DNA of 64,000 nt from Fuerstiella sp. (GTDB lineage Bacteria; Planctomycetota; Planctomycetia; Planctomycetales; Planctomycetaceae): contig JAKVAZ010000006.1 of NCBI GenBank assembly GCA_022447225.1, positions 310,001 through 374,000 on the forward strand. Direction: 5' to 3'. The notes beneath the pieces were generated by a model that saw nothing but the letters and a program-made list of their open reading frames with translations, was not told the DNA's origin and made no database searches. Both the position numbers and the translations under genes were made by a program. Shown here piece by piece: positions 34,764 through 44,562 of this stretch; the stretch's first letter is position 1, and every line of letters starts with the position of its first letter.

Positions 34764-35146
34764 AAAATCACCTTGTGAACACATACACAACACTTAACGT
34801 CGCATCCGACTGTCTCCGTCAGAGACAATGGTGCCCAAAGCTATTCTTGTTGGCAAATCAGTTCCGCTCAAGCCAAAGAGTGTGGGACCGAGTCACATTA
34901 TTCAAATCATTGTGCTGAATCATCTACAGCAGACAGAACATGACATTCAGTTGAATGAATCACACTATTCACCCATCACTGGTTTGCTGCGGACAGAATC
35001 CTCAAACAAAACTGCAACGCTTCGTTGTTTTGTGCAGTAATCAATATAATTTCCAGACGAAAATACGGGCCGCTGCGATGAACTCTGGACTTCTGTGAGG
35101 TGGCAGCCCGAATCAGCAATTTTGCCGTTGAACCGGAAAATCTGAA
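34764..35146. other. Divergent spacer
   Basis: 383 bases between the leftward isomerase gene and the rightward hydrolase gene. It is AT-rich in its middle part (about 34890-35050). An open frame of 70 codons is not convincing. Confidence 0.4.
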
Positions 35147-37156
35147 ATGAACCTAAATCGCTGGCAGATACTGCTGTTGATCCTGAACGCCGTTCATTCA
35201 GCTTCTGCGGCGTCAGCGGGTGACCTCAGTGTGAAAAACGCTTTGGGTCAGCGGATCATCGATCCGCGGCTGCCGCTGGCTGAAGTCCAGGCCTACACAC
35301 AGTCCCGAATTCTGCCCATGCCGAAACTGACAACAGTCACCGACTGGGAAGCTTACGCGGGTCAGGTTCGTCAGGAAGTACTGAACAAAGTTGTCTTTCG
35401 CGGTGCCGCTCAGGCATGGCGATCCATCCCTCTGAATGTGGAATGGCTGGACACAATCGATGGAGGGAAAGGCTATCACATTCAGAAACTAAGGTATGAA
35501 ATCCTGCCGGGGATGTGGATTCCGGCCTTGCTGTATGAACCTGATCATCTCACGGGAAAGGACCCCGTGGTGTTGAACGTCAATGGTCATGAACGTTCCG
35601 ACGGTAAAGCAGTCGACTACAAACAGCTTCGGTGTATCAATCTGGCAAAACGCGGCATGATTGCTCTGAACGTCGAGTGGCTGGGCACGGGACAGCTGAA
35701 CACCCCTGGCTTTAACCACTACCGCATGAATCAGCTCAATCTATGCGGAACAAGTGGACTGGCTCCGTTTTATCTTTCGATGAGTCACGGCCTGCAGATA
35801 CTGCTTCAGCACCACAGTGCCGACCCCGGACGTGTTGCAGTCACCGGCCTGTCCGGAGGCGGATGGCAGACTATTTTCATATCGTCAATTGATGAACGCG
35901 TCACATTTTGCAATCCGGTTGCCGGCTACTCCAGCTTCCGAACACGCAGCCGATTCCTTTCGGATCTGGGTGACTCGGAACAAACTCCGTGTGACCTTGC
36001 TTCAATTACTGACTACCCGCAGTTGACGGCCATGCTGGCCCCGAGACCGGTATTGCTGACAAACAATGCTGAAGACAACTGCTGTTTTAAAGCTGAACAC
36101 GCTCTGCCGCCTCTGCTGGAAGCCGCCAAACCTTTATATCAGTTGTACGGCAGGCCCTCCCACCTGCGATACCATATCAATCACGACCCCGGAACACACA
36201 ATTTCGGTCTCGACAATCGCCAGCAACTGTACACAGCACTTGGAGACTTTTTTTATCCGGATCTTCCGCAATTCAAGCGATCGGAAATTCCCGCCCGCGA
36301 CGAAATCAAGACCAGTTCAGAACTGTTTGTTGAACTTCCGTCAGACAATCTGGACTTCAACAGCCTGGCCCTCCGGATTGCCAAACGGCATCAGCGCAGC
36401 CTGCCGCACAATTCTCAGGACCTGGCAAGCTGGCAGGAGAAACAGCGGAAAAAGCTGTCGGAACTGGTCCGGGCACACAACTATCAGACAGTTGCGATCG
36501 ACCAGTCATCACACTCAGATACAGCCCGATCCGTAACGTGGCGATGGCTCCGCATCGATGGAAACTGGACGGTCCCCTCAGTGGAACTCAGCACACCACA
36601 GACCGACCCGACAAAGCTGGCAATTGTCATTTCGGATCAGGGACGAGCGACAGCGACACCCAAAACATCCGTGCTCCTTTCAGCGGGATATCGGGTGCTG
36701 GCACTGGATCCGTTTTATTTTGGTGAATCCAGGATTTCCGAACGCGACTTTCTGTATGCGATTCTCGTTTCCAGTCTGGGTGACCGGCCCCTTGGCATTC
36801 AGGCCAGCCAGATTCGCAGTGTCGCGCGATGGGCAAAGGAGGAACAGGGTATTAACCGGATCAGACTCATCGCTGACGGCCCCCGGACCTCCCTGATCGC
36901 CATGGTCGCCGCCGCACTGTCTGCAGATGAAATTGACATGGTCGAAACCACCGATTCGCTGGGAAGTCTGCGGGAGCTCATTGAACAGAACAGGGGCATG
37001 AACGAAGTGCCGGAGTCGCTGTGTTTCGGGCTTCTTGAATACTTCGATATCGTACAACTCGCAGCACTGGTGATTCCGCGAAAAATACAGTTCCACGGTG
37101 TCTCTGAAACAATTCACCGGAAAGTTCGTCCGGTCCTTGCCCGACTGCAAAACTAA
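35147..37156 (+). CDS. Secreted alpha/beta hydrolase (acetyl xylan esterase-like)
   Basis: 669 residues with a Sec signal (WQILLLILNAVHSASA). The alpha/beta-hydrolase core lies at about 130-390: PVVLNVNGHERSDGK, the nucleophile elbow VAVTGLSGGGWQT with Ser in GLSGG, and a later DPGTHNFG that may supply the catalytic His. The second half (about 410-669) is less conserved but includes a second hydrolase-like stretch with VLLSAGYRVLALDPFYFGES. The family contains planctomycete acetyl xylan esterases and dipeptidyl-peptidase-like enzymes, consistent with breakdown of esterified polysaccharides. The specific substrate is not visible. It is nearly twice the length of a single-domain esterase. Confidence 0.85.
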   Translation: MNLNRWQILLLILNAVHSASAASAGDLSVKNALGQRIIDPRLPLAEVQAYTQSRILPMPKLTTVTDWEAYAGQVRQEVLNKVVFRGAAQAWRSIPLNVEWLDTIDGGKGYHIQKLRYEILPGMWIPALLYEPDHLTGKDPVVLNVNGHERSDGKAVDYKQLRCINLAKRGMIALNVEWLGTGQLNTPGFNHYRMNQLNLCGTSGLAPFYLSMSHGLQILLQHHSADPGRVAVTGLSGGGWQTIFISSIDERVTFCNPVAGYSSFRTRSRFLSDLGDSEQTPCDLASITDYPQLTAMLAPRPVLLTNNAEDNCCFKAEHALPPLLEAAKPLYQLYGRPSHLRYHINHDPGTHNFGLDNRQQLYTALGDFFYPDLPQFKRSEIPARDEIKTSSELFVELPSDNLDFNSLALRIAKRHQRSLPHNSQDLASWQEKQRKKLSELVRAHNYQTVAIDQSSHSDTARSVTWRWLRIDGNWTVPSVELSTPQTDPTKLAIVISDQGRATATPKTSVLLSAGYRVLALDPFYFGESRISERDFLYAILVSSLGDRPLGIQASQIRSVARWAKEEQGINRIRLIADGPRTSLIAMVAAALSADEIDMVETTDSLGSLRELIEQNRGMNEVPESLCFGLLEYFDIVQLAALVIPRKIQFHGVSETIHRKVRPVLARLQN

Positions 37157-37222
37157 TCATCCGATTCGATTGTCACACAATGTTACTCCGGCTGAGAATG
37201 CTGGTACAATTGGAGTCACACC

Positions 37223-38341
37223 TTGACTGCCGAAACAACGTTCTCGTGGCGATTTCAATTGAGATTTTTCAGCAGGGTCCGACCAGTGAAAACAGTCCTT
37301 CACAATGATCGTAAACACCGCAGCCTCGGCGTACGGTGCACCTCTATCTCCGCGTATCTGTTTCGGCTGTTTGTCGGTTGTGCAGTCATCTGTACCGTCC
37401 GGTTCGTCCCGTCTGTTACACTGGCGGATGACACGGACATACCAGTAACAACCTCAGTCATTGAACCGGCCGATGTCTTCGTACATATCAAACTGGTGAA
37501 CAAAGAACTCGAACATCTGCGGTTCGTAATGGGACGCCCCAAAAATGACCAGCCTGAACTGGACGTCACCAACGCAGCGCCCCGGGAAGTTTTTTTTCAG
37601 GCACTGACACTGTTTCGTAAAGCAGACAGACTGAGCTTCGAATACACACGTCAATACGGTGAAGAACCGGAAATTCCATCAGAAAACATCGAAACGGCCA
37701 CCGTGTTCAATACAGTCGATGCAGCGCTCGAACGACTTCGCAGCGTCAAACAGCGACTGGGAATTTCCTACAGGGCCACACCATCGTCACCAGCCCCCTC
37801 ACACACCCCCACACATGTCTTCCGTGAAATTGTGCAGGCCAACCGACAGTTGAATCTCCTGCTGGACAGACAGTTTTCACCTGCCGATGTCTATCAGCAG
37901 GTCACCGCCGCAGTTGGTTATGCCTCACAGGTACTGGCTCAGTTTCCTGAGGCAACTCGTCTACCCGCCGTGCCCAAATTCATTCCGGGAAAACAACCAA
38001 CTGACGTGTATCAGCGTCTGACCGTGTGTCTGGAACGCGTTCGACGAATCAGTGAAATATCGGGGCAAAACATGCTGACACTCACTGTCACTGAAGAACA
38101 GTGGGCAGTCGCTACATCAAGCGACGTTTACGACGTGGCTTCCCTGCTGGTTTCGGAACTGGCCTTTCTGCACTCACAGCTGCCAAATGCGAAAATGCCC
38201 CGTCGAGTCGTCCATCCGGGACGTCGCTTTCCGTCCCACGTGTATCAGCGTGCAGGTCTTCTGGAACGACAGCTGATGGAGTTGGAACATTGCGTCACCG
38301 CACAGCCGGACTGGCTGCAGTCGGACAGCACAGAACCATGA
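37223..38341 (+). CDS. Secreted repeat protein with 'xxxVY' helical motifs
   Basis: 372 residues from a TTG; GTG at 37286 is an alternative start. A hydrophobic segment (YLFRLFVGCAVICTVRF) ending before LADDTD acts as a signal peptide or anchor. The mature part carries about seven copies of a short helical motif: PADVFVHIKLVNKELEHL, PREVFFQALTLFRKADRL, PTHVFREIVQANRQLNLL, PADVYQQVTAAVGYASQV, PTDVYQRLTVCLERVRRI, SSDVYDVASLLVSELAFL and PSHVYQRAGLLERQLMEL. I know no named family. The stop overlaps the start of the hybrid histidine kinase (ATGA), so both are translated from one message. A role as periplasmic input partner for the kinase is inference. Confidence 0.8.
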   Translation: MTAETTFSWRFQLRFFSRVRPVKTVLHNDRKHRSLGVRCTSISAYLFRLFVGCAVICTVRFVPSVTLADDTDIPVTTSVIEPADVFVHIKLVNKELEHLRFVMGRPKNDQPELDVTNAAPREVFFQALTLFRKADRLSFEYTRQYGEEPEIPSENIETATVFNTVDAALERLRSVKQRLGISYRATPSSPAPSHTPTHVFREIVQANRQLNLLLDRQFSPADVYQQVTAAVGYASQVLAQFPEATRLPAVPKFIPGKQPTDVYQRLTVCLERVRRISEISGQNMLTLTVTEEQWAVATSSDVYDVASLLVSELAFLHSQLPNAKMPRRVVHPGRRFPSHVYQRAGLLERQLMELEHCVTAQPDWLQSDSTEP

Positions 38342-41300
38342 ACTCTTCGTTCCGGAAAATTTCGCGGCGACAGCCGGATGAGATTGGCGGTCAGCCTCGC
38401 GACTCGCTCTTCTCCCTCCTGCTGCAGTCACATTTGTTCATAGCAGCACTCGGACTGTTTGTGTTGCTGGCAATGCTGGGAATCACAGTTTGGTTCCGCG
38501 CAAACACAATTCGTCTGGCAGAATTGAGGGGCCCAACAGCACAAACGTCAGCAAGAGCACTGGCTGGAGTGGAACGGTCGCTGGCGTCGTTGCGCGGCTG
38601 GATTTTGGTCGGCGACGAGTCACTGCGTGAAGGACGGCAAAGAGCATGGGATGAGGACATCGAACCGGCGATCGAAGAATTACAGCAGCTGAATCGATAC
38701 TGGGTTCGTTCCAGGGACCGCGATCATCTGGCAGAGATCATTGTAACACTCCGAGATTTGAAGGAAGCCCAGTGGTGGATTGAAGACACCGCCCGCCGGC
38801 CGGGCAATGAGCCGGCCCGTGTGATCCTCGACCTGGACGTTCGCGGGCCTGCGGAAGACATCTTCACAGCAATCACGGGCATGATCGATCTGGAAAAAGA
38901 CCTGGACCATGAGCCAGGTCGCAAAAAATTGCTGGGACTTTTCGCAGATCTGCGTGCCGGAATTACCTATTCGGAAATCAGACTTAGCCGGTATGTTGCA
39001 TCCGGGGAAGAAGGAGAGATTGACATTTTTCGGCAACGGTTGCAGGCAGTGAATCGACATCGAACCGGTGTCGATTCACGTATCGAACTGCTGACCGCAG
39101 ACCAGCGTGAGTTGTGGATGCTGGTCACCGATGAACTGCCGGCGTTTGGACAACTTGCTGAAAATGTTATTACCGCCAGGTTGGCGGCAGACCACAACGT
39201 GGCCAACTATTTGCTAAAAACAGATGCCATTCCGCTGGCTGAGCACGTAACGAGTCTGCTTCGCGATCTGTCTGCAGACCAGAAACGGCTGATGCAACAG
39301 GATGCGTCTCTGGTAATCAAAATATTAAACTGGACGATCGGGACAGGAGTTGCGATGGTAGCGGCATTGGCACTGGCAGCGTTCTTCGTCTCCGACTACA
39401 GCGCTCGCCGACTGTCTGAACCGATCGTCCGTCTGGCACATGCCAGTACTGATCTGGCTGAAGGACGGCTGCGTGATGACATCCTGATTCGCGGCAACAA
39501 TGAACTCGCGTACCTGACCTCGTCATTTAATTCCATGCGTCGACGCGTGGAGAAAAACGTACAGGCAGCAAAGGATTCTGAAAAAAGGATGCGAATCGTA
39601 TTCGATTCGGCAGCGAACGGAATGCTGCTTGTCGATGACGGCGGCCGCATCATTATGGCCAATTCACAGATCGAATCGCTGTTTGGACACCCGGAACACC
39701 AGTTGATCGGCCAGTCAGTTGACCGCCTGGTTCCGGACCGAATGCAGAGTGAGCACCCGGTACTTCCGTCAGCCTGGTTTACTGAACCAATATCCGGAAG
39801 GATCGGCATGGGACGCGATCTCACGGGTGTTCATCGTGACGGACATAACATTGAAGTCGAAGTCGAACTGAGGCCCGTGCAGACTGATCAAGGTACATTT
39901 GGCCTGGCATCGGTGATCGACATCACGGAACGCAAACAATACGAACAGCAGTTGATCGACGCACTTAACGCGGCAGAAACAGCCAACCAGGCCAAAAGTT
40001 CGTTTCTGGCGAACATGAGCCACGAGATTCGTACGCCCATGAATGGCATCATCGGGATGGCTGATTTGCTGTCGACAACACGGATTGACGAAAAGCAAAG
40101 AGAGTTTCTTGGAACTCTCCATGATTCAGCTCAGGCTCTGCTGCGGTTACTGAACGATATTCTGGACCTATCCCGAATCGAATCCGGCCGGCTGCAGTCG
40201 GACAACGATGATTTTTCAGTTTCGGACTGTGTGATCCGAGCCATACGAACAGTACTGCCGGTTGCCGATCAAAAAAATCTCGAATTGAACTGCCGGATCT
40301 CACCTCAGGTTCCGCAGTGGTTGTGGGGAGACTCCGGTCGATTGCGTCAGATCCTCGTGAACCTGGTTGATAACGCCGTAAAGTTCACGCTTCACGGAGA
40401 AGTGTTTGTTGACGTCGAACTGGATTTGTTAACCCGCACCAATGCCACTGCCGATTCACCGCGGCCGGAACGTGATGATCCACAGGACGATTCCGTCCGA
40501 CTTCGTATTTCCGTTCGTGACACCGGCATCGGAATTCCGCGGGACAAGCATGAAACGATTTTCAATGCCTTTGAGCAGGCTGAAGCTTCGACGACTCGAC
40601 GCTTCGGAGGCTCCGGTCTTGGTTTGTCGATTTCCAGACAGCTTGTAGCAATGATGAATGGCGAAATCGAACTCGAAAGTGAACCCGGCGTCGGAACAAC
40701 CTTCTACTTCACCGGCGAATTCAAACAGGGAAAGGAGTCTCCCCAAAAGACGACACCGGATCTCTCGTGTCTCAGCAGTCTGCCGGTACTGGTTGTGGAT
40801 GGTAATCAGACCCGTCGCAGAATTCTGGAGGAACTGCTGCTCCACTGGAAGATGGTTCCCACTCTTGCGGCCGACGTCCGGTCCGGCATCGATGCTTTTT
40901 CTCACGCCGCCTCCGCCGGCCGGCCGTTTCAGCTGATGCTGCTGGATCATAACATGCCGGAGATGACAGGACCGGACCTGAAGGATCATCTTCAGTCCGA
41001 CCGGGACAACTGTGTGCTGTTCATACTTTCGTCATCAAGGCATCCCGATGAGCTCGGAGAACTTCAGCACGATATCTGCCGAGTGATGAGCAGGCCGCTT
41101 CTGTCTTCCGATCTGCTTGAGAAGCTCCTTCGGCAGTTCGGCCGGCCAGGCGACACAGAATCCGTCTCTGTCGACAGTGAATCAGATTCAGACAACCAGT
41201 CCGCGAACTCCGACAGAGATGGCTGCACAGTTCTGCTGGTCGAAGACAATCATGTCAACCAGATCGTTGCCCGCGGACTTCTGGAGCTTGCGAACCACAA

Positions 41301-42057
41301 AGTCGTTGTTACAGAAAACGGTCAGCAGGCACTCGACGCACTAAAACGACAGTCATTTGACGTGGTACTGATGGACATGCAAATGCCAGTGATGGACGGG
41401 CGCGAAGCCATCCGCAGAATCCGCAACCACGAACACAAAACCGGCCGACACCAGATCATCGTGGCACTCACCGCGGAAGCCATGAGTCACGACCGGGAAA
41501 GCTGCATAGCGTCCGGCGCCGATGACTATTTGTCAAAACCACTGACCGCCGAACAACTCCACGCAGCAATCGATCGTCTGCAGCACTCGAATGGTCCTTC
41601 AGTACCGGAAAATCAAAGTCCCGAAGTGCAATCACGGGCTCGCACTCATTCCGACTCTGTCGACGACTCTTCTGTCGAAACGGCATCGCCGGATAAAGAA
41701 TTGATACATCACACTGAAATCATCGACTGGGACAACGCAGCAAAAAACATTCCCGGCGGGAATCGGGCTATCGCATCCCTGGCTGCCGTCTTCCGTAAAG
41801 AATGCCAAGGACTTTTGGCTGAAATGAACGCCGGCCTGGCGTCTAAGGATGTCCCGGCCGTGACACACGGAGCCCACACTCTGAAGAGTTCTGCCGGTTG
41901 GTTCGGCGCCGCGGCCGTTGTGGAACTGTCAGCTACCATCGAAAAACTCGGGCGTGAGGACCGTCTTTCGGAACTGGAGACTCCGCTGGGTGAACTCAGT
42001 GAGTGCGTCGAACTCATGCAGAACGCTCTGGACGAATTCATTCAGCAAAACAGTTAA
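38338..42057 (+). CDS. Hybrid sensor histidine kinase with two receivers and HPt
   Basis: 1239 residues from the ATG at 38338, which overlaps the preceding stop as ATGA. Domain order: transmembrane helix (about 29-53), extracytoplasmic helical sensor (about 55-325), second helix (about 330-352), HAMP, PAS (about 420-535), HisKA with [15 protein letters not shown] (phosphorylated His562), HATPase with [20 protein letters not shown] and [10 protein letters not shown], first receiver (Asp870 in [11 protein letters not shown]), second receiver (Asp1013 in [13 protein letters not shown]), and HPt with [11 protein letters not shown] (His1180). The first receiver has Arg instead of the conserved Lys (CRVMSRPL) and may not be phosphorylated normally. 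The relay His-Asp-His ends in an HPt, so a separate regulator elsewhere must receive the phosphate. Confidence 0.95.
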   Translation: MNSSFRKISRRQPDEIGGQPRDSLFSLLLQSHLFIAALGLFVLLAMLGITVWFRANTIRLAELRGPTAQTSARALAGVERSLASLRGWILVGDESLREGRQRAWDEDIEPAIEELQQLNRYWVRSRDRDHLAEIIVTLRDLKEAQWWIEDTARRPGNEPARVILDLDVRGPAEDIFTAITGMIDLEKDLDHEPGRKKLLGLFADLRAGITYSEIRLSRYVASGEEGEIDIFRQRLQAVNRHRTGVDSRIELLTADQRELWMLVTDELPAFGQLAENVITARLAADHNVANYLLKTDAIPLAEHVTSLLRDLSADQKRLMQQDASLVIKILNWTIGTGVAMVAALALAAFFVSDYSARRLSEPIVRLAHASTDLAEGRLRDDILIRGNNELAYLTSSFNSMRRRVEKNVQAAKDSEKRMRIVFDSAANGMLLVDDGGRIIMANSQIESLFGHPEHQLIGQSVDRLVPDRMQSEHPVLPSAWFTEPISGRIGMGRDLTGVHRDGHNIEVEVELRPVQTDQGTFGLASVIDITERKQYEQQLIDALNAAETANQAKSSFLANMSHEIRTPMNGIIGMADLLSTTRIDEKQREFLGTLHDSAQALLRLLNDILDLSRIESGRLQSDNDDFSVSDCVIRAIRTVLPVADQKNLELNCRISPQVPQWLWGDSGRLRQILVNLVDNAVKFTLHGEVFVDVELDLLTRTNATADSPRPERDDPQDDSVRLRISVRDTGIGIPRDKHETIFNAFEQAEASTTRRFGGSGLGLSISRQLVAMMNGEIELESEPGVGTTFYFTGEFKQGKESPQKTTPDLSCLSSLPVLVVDGNQTRRRILEELLLHWKMVPTLAADVRSGIDAFSHAASAGRPFQLMLLDHNMPEMTGPDLKDHLQSDRDNCVLFILSSSRHPDELGELQHDICRVMSRPLLSSDLLEKLLRQFGRPGDTESVSVDSESDSDNQSANSDRDGCTVLLVEDNHVNQIVARGLLELANHKVVVTENGQQALDALKRQSFDVVLMDMQMPVMDGREAIRRIRNHEHKTGRHQIIVALTAEAMSHDRESCIASGADDYLSKPLTAEQLHAAIDRLQHSNGPSVPENQSPEVQSRARTHSDSVDDSSVETASPDKELIHHTEIIDWDNAAKNIPGGNRAIASLAAVFRKECQGLLAEMNAGLASKDVPAVTHGAHTLKSSAGWFGAAAVVELSATIEKLGREDRLSELETPLGELSECVELMQNALDEFIQQNS

Positions 42058-42064
42058 TCGCAGA

Positions 42065-43027
42065 TCACATCAGCCAGCGTTGAACGTAACCAGGCTGTTC
42101 CGGATTACCGGTCAGTTCCAACACCGAATCACTCAGCTCAGACAGGGCTCTCAAAATGTGTGGCGGCAGCCGACTCACAGGATGCACACTCGTTTCTTGA
42201 ATGAATTTCCAGATGGTGTTCCAGCAGGCAATGGATTCCGCCTGCAGCAGTACACGTTCCGCTGGAGTTCTGAACAGTATTCCGGTCAGGCTGTCAACGA
42301 CCGAATTCAGCGGCACCTGTAAACAGTCACATACATCAAGTGCCTTCAGAAAACCAAAGACCAGCAGCAGACGGGACGAACGAAGTTTGACGTTCAATGC
42401 CAGTGATTTTGCAGAGTCATTCGTATCCGTCCAGCACGTACGAGACCTCAGGCTGCGCCAATAGCGGTGGACGTCCTGCCACAACCAGTGAAACGGTCCG
42501 GCCTCTTCAAACATCAGTGCGACCCGTGTCTCTGAATACCAGACAAGGATGTCCTTCTGAAGTTCGAGAAATCGAGACTCAGAGAAGACCGGCTGAGCGT
42601 CCATGAGCAACTGGATCCGGTGTCCAAACGTAATAAGGCTTTCATCAATGCGACCTTTGCTCGCCGGATCAACAAGATCATTCCAGCGTGCGCACACCGA
42701 GAACACTCCGCCGGCTTTGGGACGCGCTGCGCCAAGAACATCCAGTCGATCCCAAACCAAAGCGACCGCGTCCGCGGCTTCGGTGTCTGTTATATTCCTG
42801 TGACGATCGTCCGCCACAATGATCAAATCAATATCAGAAGCAGAATGAGCTTCCATCCGGGCCAGTGATCCGGACACTGCCACGCAGGCTGCGAAATCCG
42901 GCAGACACTGATGGATTACTTCCTGTATTTGATCATATCGATCGGCAGAGTAACTCCAGGCGGACGCAAGTTCAGGAGCAGCAGACACATCAAATTCGGG
43001 CTGCCGTTGATTTGGTCGCTGCATCAT
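42065..43027 (-). CDS. Nucleotidyltransferase-fold protein
   Basis: 320 residues. Residues about 50-72 hold the polymerase-beta-type motif VSGSLARMEAHSASDIDLII, with the GS and DxD residues that bind nucleotide and metal. After it come ADAVALVWDRLDVLGAARPK and a helical C-terminal domain (about 170-310), as in two-domain nucleotidyltransferases of the DUF294/GlnE type. It may transfer a nucleotide to a protein or small molecule; the substrate is unknown. It converges on the histidine kinase gene, with only seven bases between the stops. Confidence 0.8.
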   Translation of the reverse strand: MMQRPNQRQPEFDVSAAPELASAWSYSADRYDQIQEVIHQCLPDFAACVAVSGSLARMEAHSASDIDLIIVADDRHRNITDTEAADAVALVWDRLDVLGAARPKAGGVFSVCARWNDLVDPASKGRIDESLITFGHRIQLLMDAQPVFSESRFLELQKDILVWYSETRVALMFEEAGPFHWLWQDVHRYWRSLRSRTCWTDTNDSAKSLALNVKLRSSRLLLVFGFLKALDVCDCLQVPLNSVVDSLTGILFRTPAERVLLQAESIACWNTIWKFIQETSVHPVSRLPPHILRALSELSDSVLELTGNPEQPGYVQRWLM

Positions 43028-43414
43028 GTCTCACACAAACTTATCGTTTCCGCCGGTCTGTTTGCGGAATGCACGTGGTTGAACACTAGTCGGAACACAT
43101 CGCGACATCCAGCAAGGATTCCTAACTCACAGAGTGACCGTTTCCGGGGTGAGAGTCCGTGTAACGACGGTTGAACAGACGATGCTGAGCAGGTTCAGTC
43201 ATCACGCGGCATGTCAGAAATACAAAAGCCAAAGAATCCGTGGGGTACCGGGATTCATCATTCCGTCGGATTCGCTCACTGGCAGCCCCCATCCCTGACT
43301 GATAACATCGGCAGTTCACCGGACATGTGCCATCAGACTCACCGGATTGCCTCAGCCAAACAACCATCTGCCCCACAACTCTTCGGGACCGATTTCACCT
43401 GAAAGCCACCAGCT
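43028..43414. other. Divergent spacer before the transport operon
   Basis: 387 bases between the nucleotidyltransferase gene and the TAXI receptor gene, presumably with the operon's promoter. No repeat, riboswitch or gene recognised. Confidence 0.4.
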
Positions 43415-44560
43415 ATGCCTGCTCAATTCGGCCGAACTGCGTTTAGGTCGCAGTTCCTGATTTGTTCAATAAGTCTCAGCCTGCTGATCACTGCAGGATG
43501 CGACAGCGGGGGATCCGGAACCGGCGGTGATTCCGGTGGCAGCCAGAGTCCGGACAGCGGAACGTCGATCAGCTTTGTCAGTATTGGAACTGCCCCCCAA
43601 GGTGGAGTGTTCTACACCGTGGGAGCTGCAGTGGGAGATGTACTCGCTCAACACAAGGCGGACACCGGCTGGCGAGGAGTGACGGCCGAATCTACCGGTG
43701 GAACCCTGGAAAACCTGCGATTGCTGGATTCAGGCGACATTCAGATTGGCATGGCCAATTCCACGATTACGTATTTCGCTGTTAAAGGAGAAGGCGGTTT
43801 TGAGAAGCCACACGATGTCAAATCCGTCATGACTTTGTTTCCGCTGATTGCAACATTCGTAACCAAAGAAGACTCAGGCATCAGAACCATCGAAGACCTC
43901 AAAGGCAAACGTGTCGTCGTGGGCCCTGAAGGCGCAGGTTTTGAATACTTCATTCGGCCCATTCTGAAAGCACACGGCCTGACCTATGAGGACTTTGACG
44001 AAAGAACTGCCAACATGGCACAGTCTGTGGGTTTCCTGCAGGACGGCTCGGTGGACGCCACGTTCATCGGCGGCGGTCTGAAGGCACCGGCCATAACGAA
44101 TGCCGACTCCACCATGGATATCTTTTTGGTGCCATATGGTGAGGAACAACGGCAAACACTGGTGGAGAATCTGCCGTCTTTCAGTAAAGCCACAATCCCT
44201 GCCAAAACATACCGTACCCATACAGAAGCGTTCGAGGGCCTGAACGTTGGGTCAGCACATCTGATTGTCCGAGGCGATGCAGATGAAGACTTCGTTTACA
44301 GCATCACCAAAATCATTTGGGAAAACCGGGCAACCATTGCCGAAAAACACGCGGCCGCACGGGCAATTCGTGAAAAGAACGTTGTTCGTGAAACCGGCAC
44401 AGCGTTCCATCCCGGAGCTGTCCGCTACTACCGTGAAGCCGGCATCTGGCCGGATGCTGATGCAGCTTCGGACGACACTACGGATTCCGAAGCTGCTGCT
44501 GACGAGTCTGGTGATCAAAATTCAGACAATCCCGTTAAAACGGACGATCAGGGATCCTGA
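43415..44560 (+). CDS. TAXI family TRAP transporter solute receptor (lipoprotein)
   Basis: 381 residues. The N terminus has a lipoprotein signal (FLICSISLSLLITAGCDSG, lipobox ITAGC) and then a Gly/Ser linker. The substrate-binding TAXI domain follows: SFVSIGTAPQGGVFYTVG, GDIQIGMANSTITYF, RVVVGPEGAGFEYFIRP and VDATFIGGGLKAPAI. TAXI receptors deliver organic anions or amino acids to a fused TRAP permease using the sodium gradient. Its C-terminal 40 residues are acidic and disordered. The permease gene starts two bases after its stop, so they form an operon. The substrate is unknown. Confidence 0.93.
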   Translation: MPAQFGRTAFRSQFLICSISLSLLITAGCDSGGSGTGGDSGGSQSPDSGTSISFVSIGTAPQGGVFYTVGAAVGDVLAQHKADTGWRGVTAESTGGTLENLRLLDSGDIQIGMANSTITYFAVKGEGGFEKPHDVKSVMTLFPLIATFVTKEDSGIRTIEDLKGKRVVVGPEGAGFEYFIRPILKAHGLTYEDFDERTANMAQSVGFLQDGSVDATFIGGGLKAPAITNADSTMDIFLVPYGEEQRQTLVENLPSFSKATIPAKTYRTHTEAFEGLNVGSAHLIVRGDADEDFVYSITKIIWENRATIAEKHAAARAIREKNVVRETGTAFHPGAVRYYREAGIWPDADAASDDTTDSEAAADESGDQNSDNPVKTDDQGS

Positions 44561-44562
44561 GA

